A stretch of DNA of 64,000 bases from JBDSWU01 sp038230395 (GTDB taxonomy: Bacteria; Patescibacteriota; Saccharimonadia; Saccharimonadales; UBA4665), in the NCBI GenBank assembly GCA_038230395.1, contig JBBRNI010000001.1, positions 62,001 through 126,000 of the forward strand, written 5' to 3'. Shown piece after piece: positions 1 to 7,500 of the stretch. The stretch's first letter is position 1; each line of letters begins with the position of its first letter. The translations under genes were made by a program, and so were the position numbers. The notes under the pieces are model-generated. The model saw only the letters and a list, made by a program, of their open reading frames with translations. It made no database searches and was not told the origin of the DNA.

Positions 1-1
1 G

Positions 2-2227
2 TATAGGATTGACCGGCGACCACTCATATTCGGTACGCTCTGCTTGGCGCTAGCCTCATGTTTGCTGCTAGTGCCAGCTCAACCTTACGCCGGGGGATTG
101 TTGCCAGTTAATATGGCCATGGTCACCACTCGTAATCTAGAGTATATTCTATACATTTTTAGCCTAATATTTGTAGCTCGACAGCCTAAGTTCAACAGTT
201 GGCGTTTCTGGGTAGCAGTGATACTACTTGGATTGGTCTGCGCCAGTGATCGACTTTTTTTGGATATTAGTATTGTTGGTGCTTTGATGGCCACCATTGT
301 CTATGGCATGCGAAAACGGTGGAATCTTGTTAGCTTGTCAGTGAATTGGTTGTTTGTGGGCATAATGGCTGGAGCGATTGCGCTTGGAGCGCTGTGGGTA
401 ATTGACGGAGCCCAAGTTACACATATTGCTGGCCAGTCGGGCACCAGCCCATACGCCGCTATCCATACTGTTAAAGACCTTGTGCTTGCTGGCGGTTATG
501 CTATTAGCGATTTATTTACTAATTTTGGAGCTAATCCAGCGTATGACGGTACAGTTGTACGTCAGATTCCACACTTAGCACAACATCGTATTTTCTCAGC
601 CAGTGGTATAAGTTATCTTATTAACGCTAGTATTTTACTGTATGGTCTGTATATTTGCAGCCGCTTCGTATTGTCTGGTTTACTCAAAAAAAGAGCCGGT
701 ACTATTAAGCCGAGCACACCATTTCGCCTGACTAATATGATGATTTGGACTAGTTTGGCCGCAATTGGTGTGTTCATGGTGAGTAATCATGACTATGCCG
801 TCGATAGTCGGTATTTAACTATTAGTTTATTTACTGTTTTTATCGCGTTATCGGCATATGCAAGCCGTAAACGTCCGCAGCCTACCAAGCTGTTGATGAT
901 TGCGATTTTGCTTTGTATCGGAATGGGGGCAGCCGTACCACAGCTACTCTCTAATCAGCGTTCGGGGCAGCAGGCCCTAGCTGGAATTAATGTTCGTAAC
1001 AATCTGATAGCACGAGCCTTAGCAACGCATCGTACTACCATAATAGTCGGTGATTACTGGCGTGTACTCCCCATCCAAGTTATTGCACATAATCAACCCG
1101 CGGTAGCTGCTTTCCCTCTGCAAAATTGTACCGAACCTCGAACTGTGTTGAGTAGTGAAAGTTGGCAACCTAATTTGCATGGCCGTAAGTTTGCTTATCT
1201 GGAGTCGTTTGATAAAAGCCTGACAGATTTTCCGCAGTGTAATCAAGCCCAGATTTCTAAATTCTTTGGTCCTCCAAATGCTACAGAACTGATTGCAGGA
1301 ACCCTGGAGCATCCGATCGAGCGCTTACTATTTTATGATCAAGGGGTTCACAATAGGGTAGCCGGGGCTACTATCTCAACGATAGCCCCAATTACATTGG
1401 ATGATTTACCTCATACCTCATGTCCTGTTCCAACAGTTATGAACATAGTAGCCCACGAGGACGACGATATTCTCTTCATGAATCCTGATACTTCGCATGA
1501 GCTTCAGATTGGGCACTGTGTCAGAACGGTTTATATTACAGCCGGTGATGATGGCCAGGATCGGGGCTACTGGCTATCCAGACAGCGTGCCTCCGAGTCA
1601 GCTTATTCGGCAATGATCGGTAACAAGGAGCCGTGGGTAGAGCGCATTGTGCGCCTCAACAGTCATGAATTTATTACTGTCGCTAACCCACATGGGAATG
1701 ACCAAGTTTCGCTAATTTTTGTGCACTTACCTGATGGAAACATGTCAGGCAAGGGTTTTGAGAGTACACACGCTGAAAGTCTGGCAGGACTCTATAAAAA
1801 TAAAATTAAAACTATGCATAGTGTCGATAACCAGTCTGTCTATACTTCAGAGGGACTAACTTCTGCTCTTAACGACTTGATGATCACCTATCAGCCAACA
1901 GCGATTCATACACAAAGTGAATTTCATGGTACGCAGTTTACTGATCATTCTGACCATGAGGCGGTCGGACTTTACGTGAACAAAGCCTATGCTCTATACG
2001 AACAGCAACAATATGAAGGCCAAGTTACTGTCCCCATCAAGTATTACGTTGGATATCCTGTACGTCAATTTCCTGTTAACCTGACACAGGATCAGATAAA
2101 AGAGAAAGTAGCTATTTTCTTACAATATTCTCTGTTCGATGGTGCCGTCTGTCACTCCGTTGTGCAGTGTACTCATACAGACACTTATAATGGTTATTTA
2201 CAGCGACAATATCAAAACCCCAACTAG
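2..2227 (+). CDS. Membrane protein fused to C-terminal PIG-L-type deacetylase domain (5' end outside window)
   Basis: The frame is open to the left edge, so the gene starts before the window and the TTG at 44 is not its start. The N-terminal part up to about nt 1000 is a run of hydrophobic segments typical of a polytopic membrane protein. A soluble middle part follows, and from about nt 1420 a PIG-L/LmbE-like domain: the zinc motif AHEDDDIL at 1451-1475 and a second histidine motif DHSDHEAVG near 1942-1968. PIG-L proteins are zinc-dependent N-deacetylases of GlcNAc-type substrates. A membrane module fused to PIG-L suggests modification of a surface glycan or lipid-linked sugar, but the substrate cannot be read from sequence. 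The stop codon lies inside the hairpin at 2214-2239. Confidence 0.8.
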   Translation, partial: YRIDRRPLIFGTLCLALASCLLLVPAQPYAGGLLPVNMAMVTTRNLEYILYIFSLIFVARQPKFNSWRFWVAVILLGLVCASDRLFLDISIVGALMATIVYGMRKRWNLVSLSVNWLFVGIMAGAIALGALWVIDGAQVTHIAGQSGTSPYAAIHTVKDLVLAGGYAISDLFTNFGANPAYDGTVVRQIPHLAQHRIFSASGISYLINASILLYGLYICSRFVLSGLLKKRAGTIKPSTPFRLTNMMIWTSLAAIGVFMVSNHDYAVDSRYLTISLFTVFIALSAYASRKRPQPTKLLMIAILLCIGMGAAVPQLLSNQRSGQQALAGINVRNNLIARALATHRTTIIVGDYWRVLPIQVIAHNQPAVAAFPLQNCTEPRTVLSSESWQPNLHGRKFAYLESFDKSLTDFPQCNQAQISKFFGPPNATELIAGTLEHPIERLLFYDQGVHNRVAGATISTIAPITLDDLPHTSCPVPTVMNIVAHEDDDILFMNPDTSHELQIGHCVRTVYITAGDDGQDRGYWLSRQRASESAYSAMIGNKEPWVERIVRLNSHEFITVANPHGNDQVSLIFVHLPDGNMSGKGFESTHAESLAGLYKNKIKTMHSVDNQSVYTSEGLTSALNDLMITYQPTAIHTQSEFHGTQFTDHSDHEAVGLYVNKAYALYEQQQYEGQVTVPIKYYVGYPVRQFPVNLTQDQIKEKVAIFLQYSLFDGAVCHSVVQCTHTDTYNGYLQRQYQNPN

Positions 2228-2239
2228 TGCTGGGGTTTT
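2214..2239. terminator. Bidirectional intrinsic terminator between convergent genes
   Basis: A 9-bp perfect stem AAAACCCCA/TGGGGTTTT with an 8-nt loop. T-runs follow on either strand, so it can end both the PIG-L fusion gene (whose stop codon is in the loop) and the helicase gene read from the right. Confidence 0.85.
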
Positions 2240-2265
2240 ATGGGTGGGTCGGTAAAGCTACTGGC

Positions 2266-3510
2266 TTATTGTTCAATGAAGGTCAGAGCATAGCCAGTAC
2301 GGCCTGCTCGGCCAGCACGCCCAACACGGTGCACATAGTCAGAGTATGACTGCGGCGTCGAGTAGTTAACGACGTGTGAGATATCTTTGATATCAATACC
2401 GCGGGCGGCGACGTCAGTCGCGACAAGCACGGTAACATCACTGTCTTTGAAACGCTTCAGGGCTCGCTGACGTTGTGACTGCGACTTGCCACCATGAATG
2501 GCGTCAGTTTTGAAACCACGCGCTAGTAGCTCATTGCTGAGACGCTCGACGGCACGCTGCGTGTCATCAAAGATAACAGCCTTGGTGACTTTGTCAGTGA
2601 TCAAAAGTTGGTGTAGCTTATCAATTTTGTCGATAGTACCACGATATTCAACGATGTTTTGTTCGACGCTGTCCACGGTTTCGCCAGACTTAGTCACAAC
2701 ATGTAACGGATTAGACGAAAAACCTTCGATGATGCCCTTAACGCGGGGGTCCATTGTTGCTGAGAAAAAGAATGATTGGCGATTTTCGGTTGGAACTTTG
2801 CTTAGGATTTCGCGGATTGGAATGATGAATCCCATGTCTAGCATGCGATCAACTTCGTCAAGTACGACGATCGATACATCAGATATGTCGAGAGTACCTT
2901 GCTCCATGTGGTCCTGTATACGGCCAGGTGTGCCAATAATTACGCGGGGGTTAGCGCGCAAGTCACGGAACTGTGGGCCAATGGCCACGCCACCTATAAG
3001 TAGGACACTACGGAGTCCAGTGCCCTTACCGATAGTACGGCATTCATCTTCAATCTGTTGTGCTAGTTCGCGGGTCGGAGCCATGACCAGTACTTTGGCT
3101 TTAGGGTCATCAAGTAAGCGCTGTAACATTGGGATGGCAAAGGCAGCTGTTTTGCCAGTACCAGTGTCAGCGATGCCAACAATGTCACGGCCTTCGAGTC
3201 CAGCAGGTACGGTTTGATCCTGGATTGGAGTTGGGGCAACGAAGCCTTTGGCTTCTAAGTTGTCGTGTATCAGGCTGTCAACAGCGAAGTCGACAAATAG
3301 ATGCTTGGGCTCATAAGCCACGACATCAACTTCTTTGGCTTTAGAAATAAAGCGGCTGGGGTTGATGTATTCTTTGGCAGGACCACGGCTTTTTTGGCGA
3401 GGGTAGCTAAAACTTGATTTGCGACCACCACCGTAACCGCCGCCTGAACTACGACTACCTGAGCTACGACCTGAATTGTTGTATGACATATAAATATAAC
3501 TTTCTGACAT
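2266..3510 (-). CDS. DEAD-box ATP-dependent RNA helicase
   Basis: A 414-aa superfamily 2 RNA helicase. A Gly/Ser/Arg-rich tail occupies residues 10-35. The Q motif PTPIQDQ is at 93-99, Walker A ADTGTGKT at 114-121, APTRELA at 144-150, motif II is DEVD (not DEAD) at 218-221, motif III SAT is at 250-252, and HRVGRAGRAGRTG is near the C-terminus. It unwinds short RNA duplexes in ribosome assembly or mRNA turnover. The RGG-like extension, usually C-terminal in bacterial family members, is at the N-terminus here. The start could instead be the ATG at 3489 (MSYNN); neither has a strong ribosome binding site. A -10-like TATATT lies upstream around 3549-3554 on this strand. Confidence 0.9.
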   Translation of the reverse strand: MSESYIYMSYNNSGRSSGSRSSGGGYGGGRKSSFSYPRQKSRGPAKEYINPSRFISKAKEVDVVAYEPKHLFVDFAVDSLIHDNLEAKGFVAPTPIQDQTVPAGLEGRDIVGIADTGTGKTAAFAIPMLQRLLDDPKAKVLVMAPTRELAQQIEDECRTIGKGTGLRSVLLIGGVAIGPQFRDLRANPRVIIGTPGRIQDHMEQGTLDISDVSIVVLDEVDRMLDMGFIIPIREILSKVPTENRQSFFFSATMDPRVKGIIEGFSSNPLHVVTKSGETVDSVEQNIVEYRGTIDKIDKLHQLLITDKVTKAVIFDDTQRAVERLSNELLARGFKTDAIHGGKSQSQRQRALKRFKDSDVTVLVATDVAARGIDIKDISHVVNYSTPQSYSDYVHRVGRAGRAGRTGYALTFIEQ

Positions 3511-3800
3511 GACTAAACATGTCTGTGCGTGAACGCTAGTCTACTAGATCAATATACCTAGCAAACTAGCATCACAAATCTCATAAAATAGAGATAATTT
3601 TAGTTTAGAAGTTGATATAACAACGCCGAGAAGTCGAGTGGCATGCTATCAATTTCTGTTCTTACTAAATGACGAGCACCCGGATTCATAAAACGTTATC
3701 GACATAATAGCATAAATAGTATTTACTCGCAACATTGAGTGGCTAGTAAACCGCTAGCAAAACTATGTACTCGTCTGTTATATTGGCTGTGTAAATTCTG
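3511..3800. other. Intergenic region between divergent helicase and exporter genes
   Basis: A 290-bp gap with no convincing ORF or RNA. It must hold both divergent promoters. An extended -10, TG-T-TATATT (TATATT at 3779-3784), lies 16 nt before the exporter ATG. I see no operator-like palindrome. Confidence 0.5.
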
Positions 3801-5498
3801 ATGACAACCAAACCCCACACTTCCGCCCAAGCTCACTCAGCAACATTCACTAGTCGACAGCGCACTATCGCACTGACCGTGGTTGCTTTTGCCTTTGTCA
3901 TGGACTTGCTGGATAACACGATCGTAAATGTGGCTATTCCAACTATTCAGTCTAACCTCGGTGCTAGTTATACGACGATACAGTGGCTAATCGCTGGGTA
4001 TGCCTTGTCGTTCGCGCTGCTGCTGATTACCGGTGGCCGCATGGGTGATGTTTTTGGCTACAAAAAAATCTTTATGGTTGGCGTGGCTGGCTTTACACTG
4101 GCATCATTACTATGTGGTTTAGCGGTTAACCCCGGTATGTTGGTAGCGGCGCGCCTGCTCCAAGGATCTATGGCGGCCTTAATGGTACCGCAGGTAGTGT
4201 CACTGATGCAGGTTATGTATAAGCCGGCGGAGCGGGGAGCTATTAATGGTTTATTTGGGGCTTTGGGCGGCGCAGCTGCATCACTTGGGCCGGTTGTTGG
4301 GGGCTTGCTTATTAAGGCTAATATTGGTGGCTTGTCATGGCGTCCGCTGTTTCTAATTAATATTCCTGTCGGTGTCTTTGCGTTTGTCATGGCCATCAAA
4401 TACCTGCCAAATGGTAAATCTGATCACCCGCTTAAGCTTGATCTAGTTGGAACGGGCATTGTCGTCGTCGCTATGACATTGCTTATTTATCCGCTGATTC
4501 AAGGTCGTGAAGCTGGCTGGCCGCTGTGGACATACGCTATGTTAGCGGCTTCGCTGCCAGTACTGTATATATTCGTCAAATGGCAGAAGCGCAAAGATGC
4601 GCTCGATGGCTCACCACTAATCGTGCCGTCATTGTTCCGCAGTAGCTCCTTCCGCGCTGGACTATTGATTAACTTGATTTTCGAGGCGGCCATTCTTAGC
4701 TACTTCTTAACGTCGAGTCTAATACTGCAAATTGGGCTAGGCTACAGTGCTATCCACGCTGCATTAACTGGTCTACCGATAGCTTTTGGTATTGGTGGCA
4801 CCATGGCGGTTGCTGGTGAAAAAATAATACCAAAACTAGGTCGACGCGCGCCTATGCTAGGATCGATTATCACGGCGGTTGGTTTGCTGGCTAGTAGCTT
4901 CGTGTTGCAGCATTACGGCTTAGGCACACACTCCTGGCAGCTCATACCAAGCCAGTTAGTAACCGGTATTGGCATGGGATTTGTCTTTGCTTCCTTGTTC
5001 GCGGTCGTACTTAATGGTGTCGATGTCAAACATGCTGGCTCGGCCTCAGGTTTGCTCAACGCCGTGCAACAGGTTGGTGGAGCTATTGGTATCGCCTTAA
5101 TCGGCGTTATATTCTTCGGACAAATCTCGCACGCTAGTTTAGATAGCTTTAGGGTTCAAGAACCTCGATTACAACAACAACTCACCACCTTGCATGTACC
5201 CGTGCAGGCACAGGCGGGGATTATCGCTGGCAGTGAGCGTTGTTTTCATGATCGCTCAACTGAAAAGGATACCACTGTCGTGCCTCCTAGCTGTCAGCAA
5301 GCAACTAGTGCTAAAACTGACAAAGCAGTTGGCCAAGTTATTCTGGAGACTGTGCGCAAGGCTAACGCCACTAACTTTACCCACGCCTTTCGAATCGGCG
5401 CTATTTTCACCACCCTGACGCTAGCCATTGTTTTTGCTATTAGTTTCGTGTTGCCGAAACATATGAATACTGAGGTCTTCAAAGAAGCCGCGCTGTAA
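3801..5498 (+). CDS. DHA2-family (14-TM) MFS drug exporter
   Basis: A 565-aa major facilitator protein of the EmrB/QacA type. The TM1 motif MDLLDNTIVNVAIP is at about residues 34-47 and motif A GGRMGDVFGYKKIF follows TM2; fourteen hydrophobic segments can be counted, which fits proton-driven export of hydrophobic drugs or metabolites. An unusually long loop before the last segment (about residues 440-510) carries two cysteines, possibly a disulphide outside the cell. The ATG at 3801 follows an extended -10 (3776-3784) and would give a leader of about 10 nt with no Shine-Dalgarno. The substrate is unknown. Confidence 0.88.
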   Translation: MTTKPHTSAQAHSATFTSRQRTIALTVVAFAFVMDLLDNTIVNVAIPTIQSNLGASYTTIQWLIAGYALSFALLLITGGRMGDVFGYKKIFMVGVAGFTLASLLCGLAVNPGMLVAARLLQGSMAALMVPQVVSLMQVMYKPAERGAINGLFGALGGAAASLGPVVGGLLIKANIGGLSWRPLFLINIPVGVFAFVMAIKYLPNGKSDHPLKLDLVGTGIVVVAMTLLIYPLIQGREAGWPLWTYAMLAASLPVLYIFVKWQKRKDALDGSPLIVPSLFRSSSFRAGLLINLIFEAAILSYFLTSSLILQIGLGYSAIHAALTGLPIAFGIGGTMAVAGEKIIPKLGRRAPMLGSIITAVGLLASSFVLQHYGLGTHSWQLIPSQLVTGIGMGFVFASLFAVVLNGVDVKHAGSASGLLNAVQQVGGAIGIALIGVIFFGQISHASLDSFRVQEPRLQQQLTTLHVPVQAQAGIIAGSERCFHDRSTEKDTTVVPPSCQQATSAKTDKAVGQVILETVRKANATNFTHAFRIGAIFTTLTLAIVFAISFVLPKHMNTEVFKEAAL

Positions 5499-5682
5499 GC
5501 CCAAGCTGCTGTCACCCTCAACCAAAATTAGGGTATACATCTAAGGCGTGCTATGCTGTGACCAAGCAAGTGGTTAACAAACCTCTCCGTTTTACAGTTT
5601 TAGTCCCTCAAAGACCTAACTATTTTCTCGGTTAGATCAAAAAGTCACGGGCGATATTAATTAAATCAAAGGAATTACTATT

Positions 5683-5964
5683 ATGGCAATGAAGCTATAC
5701 GTTGGTGGACTCGCATACGCAGTCACCGAAAAAGATCTTGAAGCAATGTTCGCTGAGCACGGTACCGTTGCTAGCGCAGCAGTTATCAAAGACCGCGACA
5801 GTGGTCAGTCTAAGGGTTTCGGCTTTGTCGAAATGTCCTCAGATGACGAAGCAAAAGCTGCAATGGCTGCTTTGAATGGCAAAGATGTTTCTGGCCGTTC
5901 ATTGACCGTCAACGAAGCTCGCCCACAGGCTGATCGCAGCTCTGGTGGCGGCTACAACCGCTAA
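5683..5964 (+). CDS. RRM-domain RNA-binding protein
   Basis: A 93-aa protein made almost wholly of one RNA recognition motif: RNP2 LYVGGL at 5-10 and RNP1 KGFGFVEM at 44-51, then a short Arg/Gly tail. It resembles the small Rbp proteins of cyanobacteria and other bacteria that bind single-stranded RNA, often under cold stress. The start is set by AAAGGA at 5668-5673, 9 nt before ATG. A leader of more than 100 nt precedes it and contains a small hairpin (CTAAC/GTTAG, 5617-5634). The coding region uses preferred-looking codons, suggesting high expression. It is monocistronic, closed by a terminator at 5992-6024. Confidence 0.93.
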   Translation: MAMKLYVGGLAYAVTEKDLEAMFAEHGTVASAAVIKDRDSGQSKGFGFVEMSSDDEAKAAMAALNGKDVSGRSLTVNEARPQADRSSGGGYNR

Positions 5965-5991
5965 TTTAGCGATTAACACGTCTAGATCAAA

Positions 5992-6024
5992 CAAACGAGA
6001 CCCGCCTCGGCTGGTCTCTTTTGT
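5992..6024 (+). terminator. Intrinsic terminator after RRM gene
   Basis: Stem GAGACC (5997-6002) with GGTCTC (6013-6018), followed by TTTTG; flanking AAA/TTT can extend the stem. Confidence 0.75.
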
Positions 6025-6048
6025 TTCTCTAGCAACCTCTTAATTATT

Positions 6049-7065
6049 ATGAAAATTCAAAAACACATTGAGATTGTTCTCTCAGGAACCCCTCGTTTGA
6101 CGTCTATGGGCAGTAAGTCAGCTGCTATGATTCAGTCGTTGCTCATGGAGCATTACACCAATGTCGGGGTTACGAGCGTTAGTCATCTAGCTGGACTCGA
6201 ACAGCTAGTAGCTAAGCAGCCCGATTTAGTAATCTTGGGTGTTAAGCAAATACCTACCGACAAAGGCCCTATCTGGCTCTCAGCCTACCTAGAAGAGCAT
6301 GGTATAAATCATTTAGGGTCAGGTGCAACTGCTATTGAATTCGATTTTGATAAGCCTGGCGCCAAACAGATCGTGCGAGCAGCCGGGCTGATTACTTCAT
6401 CGTCGTTCTCGGCTCAACCTAAGCAGTACAGCGCTGCGACACTGCCATTGCCGTTCCCCTTATTTATCAAGCCGCCCAACGGTGGGGGTGGTAAAGGTAT
6501 TGGACCTGATTCAGTCGTTCGGAACTTTAAAGCTTATGAGCAAAAAGTACAGCGCATATTTGATGAATTTGGCACACCGTCATTAGTCGAAGCCTACCTC
6601 CCAGGTAGGGAGTTTAGCGTTGCGCTTATCGAAAACACTAAAACTGCTGGACTGCTAGCTATGCCAATTGAACTTATAACTGAACCAAATGCTCAGGGTG
6701 ATCGGATTCTAGGTCAAGTTGTGAAGGCTGATGATACAGAGCATGTTGTAGCGGTAATTGATCTAGCCCTACGGATGAGACTAAATCGTTTGGCTAAAGC
6801 AGCTTTTCGCGCCCTCGGCGCACGTGATTACGGCCGCATTGATATCCGATTAGACGAGCGCGGTGTTCCACATTTTTTGGAAGCTAATTTGATACCTGGT
6901 TTGGCGAACCATGATTTTATCAGCTACTTCACTTCTGCCTGTCAGATTAATCAAAACATGAGTTACGATACTATGATACTCAGCTTAGTTAATCTGAGTC
7001 TCAACCGCTACATAAAGCCAAGTGATCTACCAGAGATGGAATTAGAAGCTCTGGCTTTAGCCTAA
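6049..7065 (+). CDS. D-alanine-D-alanine ligase-like ATP-grasp protein
   Basis: A 338-aa ATP-grasp ligase. It has the glycine-rich nucleotide loop FIKPPNGGGGKGIG at 139-152, an EAYLPGREFSVALI strand, DYGRIDIR near 265 and the metal-ligand motif FLEANLIPGL near 283-292. These are hallmarks of the Ddl family, which joins D-Ala to D-Ala for peptidoglycan. The N-terminal subdomain is divergent, so it may be a Ddl paralogue acting on another amino acid or dipeptide. Length is normal for Ddl (300-370 aa). The ATG at 6049 has neither a Shine-Dalgarno nor a clear -10 at the spacing common elsewhere in the window. Confidence 0.8.
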   Translation: MKIQKHIEIVLSGTPRLTSMGSKSAAMIQSLLMEHYTNVGVTSVSHLAGLEQLVAKQPDLVILGVKQIPTDKGPIWLSAYLEEHGINHLGSGATAIEFDFDKPGAKQIVRAAGLITSSSFSAQPKQYSAATLPLPFPLFIKPPNGGGGKGIGPDSVVRNFKAYEQKVQRIFDEFGTPSLVEAYLPGREFSVALIENTKTAGLLAMPIELITEPNAQGDRILGQVVKADDTEHVVAVIDLALRMRLNRLAKAAFRALGARDYGRIDIRLDERGVPHFLEANLIPGLANHDFISYFTSACQINQNMSYDTMILSLVNLSLNRYIKPSDLPEMELEALALA

Positions 7066-7066
7066 A

Positions 7067-7321
7067 TTATCTTTTGCGTGAGCCGGTCATAAGACGGAGG
7101 TTTGACAAGTAATAGTCGGGGTTAACAGCTGAATGGGTGCTTAGATATTCCATGTGTTTTTCGACAAAGCCAATTGAGTTGTTAGGGTGAAGCTCTTCGT
7201 TGACATGGTAGCCACTTTTGGTGGTGTGAGCTGTGTTTGCGAACAATGCCTGTAGAGTAGCCAGGGCAGCAATACCAGCTTCAGACTCAGCAAAAAGAAC
7301 TTTCTTGGTGGAAGTTGACAT
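7067..7321 (-). CDS. Small conserved-looking protein of unknown function
   Basis: An 84-aa protein that I do not recognise. It starts MSTSTKKVLFAESEAG, has a mixed helical N-terminal half and ends in a basic tail (SRKR). Its ATG overlaps the stop of a 21-aa ORF upstream (TAATG, 7319-7323), so the two are probably translationally coupled and driven by one promoter at 7418-7446. No transmembrane segment or known motif is visible. Confidence 0.6.
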   Translation of the reverse strand: MSTSTKKVLFAESEAGIAALATLQALFANTAHTTKSGYHVNEELHPNNSIGFVEKHMEYLSTHSAVNPDYYLSNLRLMTGSRKR

Positions 7322-7386
7322 TATAACGTCACTTTGGGGGCTTTAGGCTTTTTTACAGCTTTTTTGCGGTCTTGACCTTTGGACAT
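7321..7386 (-). CDS. 21-residue basic microprotein, coupled to downstream gene
   Basis: Codons from ATG (7384-7386) to TAA (7321-7323) encode 21 residues, starting MSKGQDRKKAVKKPKAP. It is strongly Lys-rich. It resembles the short Lys-rich proteins beginning MSKGQ/MAKGQ found in many bacteria (from memory, not checked). Its stop overlaps the next ATG in a TAATG junction, and a promoter lies directly upstream, which supports real translation. It may bind nucleic acid or act as a coupling leader ORF. Confidence 0.5.
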   Translation of the reverse strand: MSKGQDRKKAVKKPKAPKVTL

Positions 7387-7417
7387 AGCTTCGAACTTTC
7401 GTAGTTAGAATATATTG

Positions 7418-7446
7418 ATTATAGTATGCGCTTATTTGCGTCAAAC
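7418..7446 (-). promoter_or_regulatory. Promoter for the 21-aa/84-aa gene pair
   Basis: On the minus strand TTGACG is followed after 15 nt by TATAAT (plus-strand positions 7418-7423). It overlaps the region upstream of the divergent guaA promoter. Confidence 0.55.
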
Positions 7447-7466
7447 TGCTAATCTACCCCTATCCG

Positions 7467-7493
7467 TGGTATACTTTTGGTTACTAGTAGGAG
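7467..7493 (+). promoter_or_regulatory. guaA extended -10 promoter and Shine-Dalgarno
   Basis: TG-G-TATACT at 7467-7475, then AGGAG at 7489-7493, placed 7 nt before TTG at 7501. The ribosome site decides the start: the upstream TTG at 7477 lies within the promoter-proximal region and has no ribosome site. Confidence 0.75.
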
Positions 7494-7500
7494 CCTAATC

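Noticed and set aside
2498..3344. Plus-strand ORFs of 239 and 71 codons
   Set aside because: They are antisense shadows of the DEAD-box helicase.
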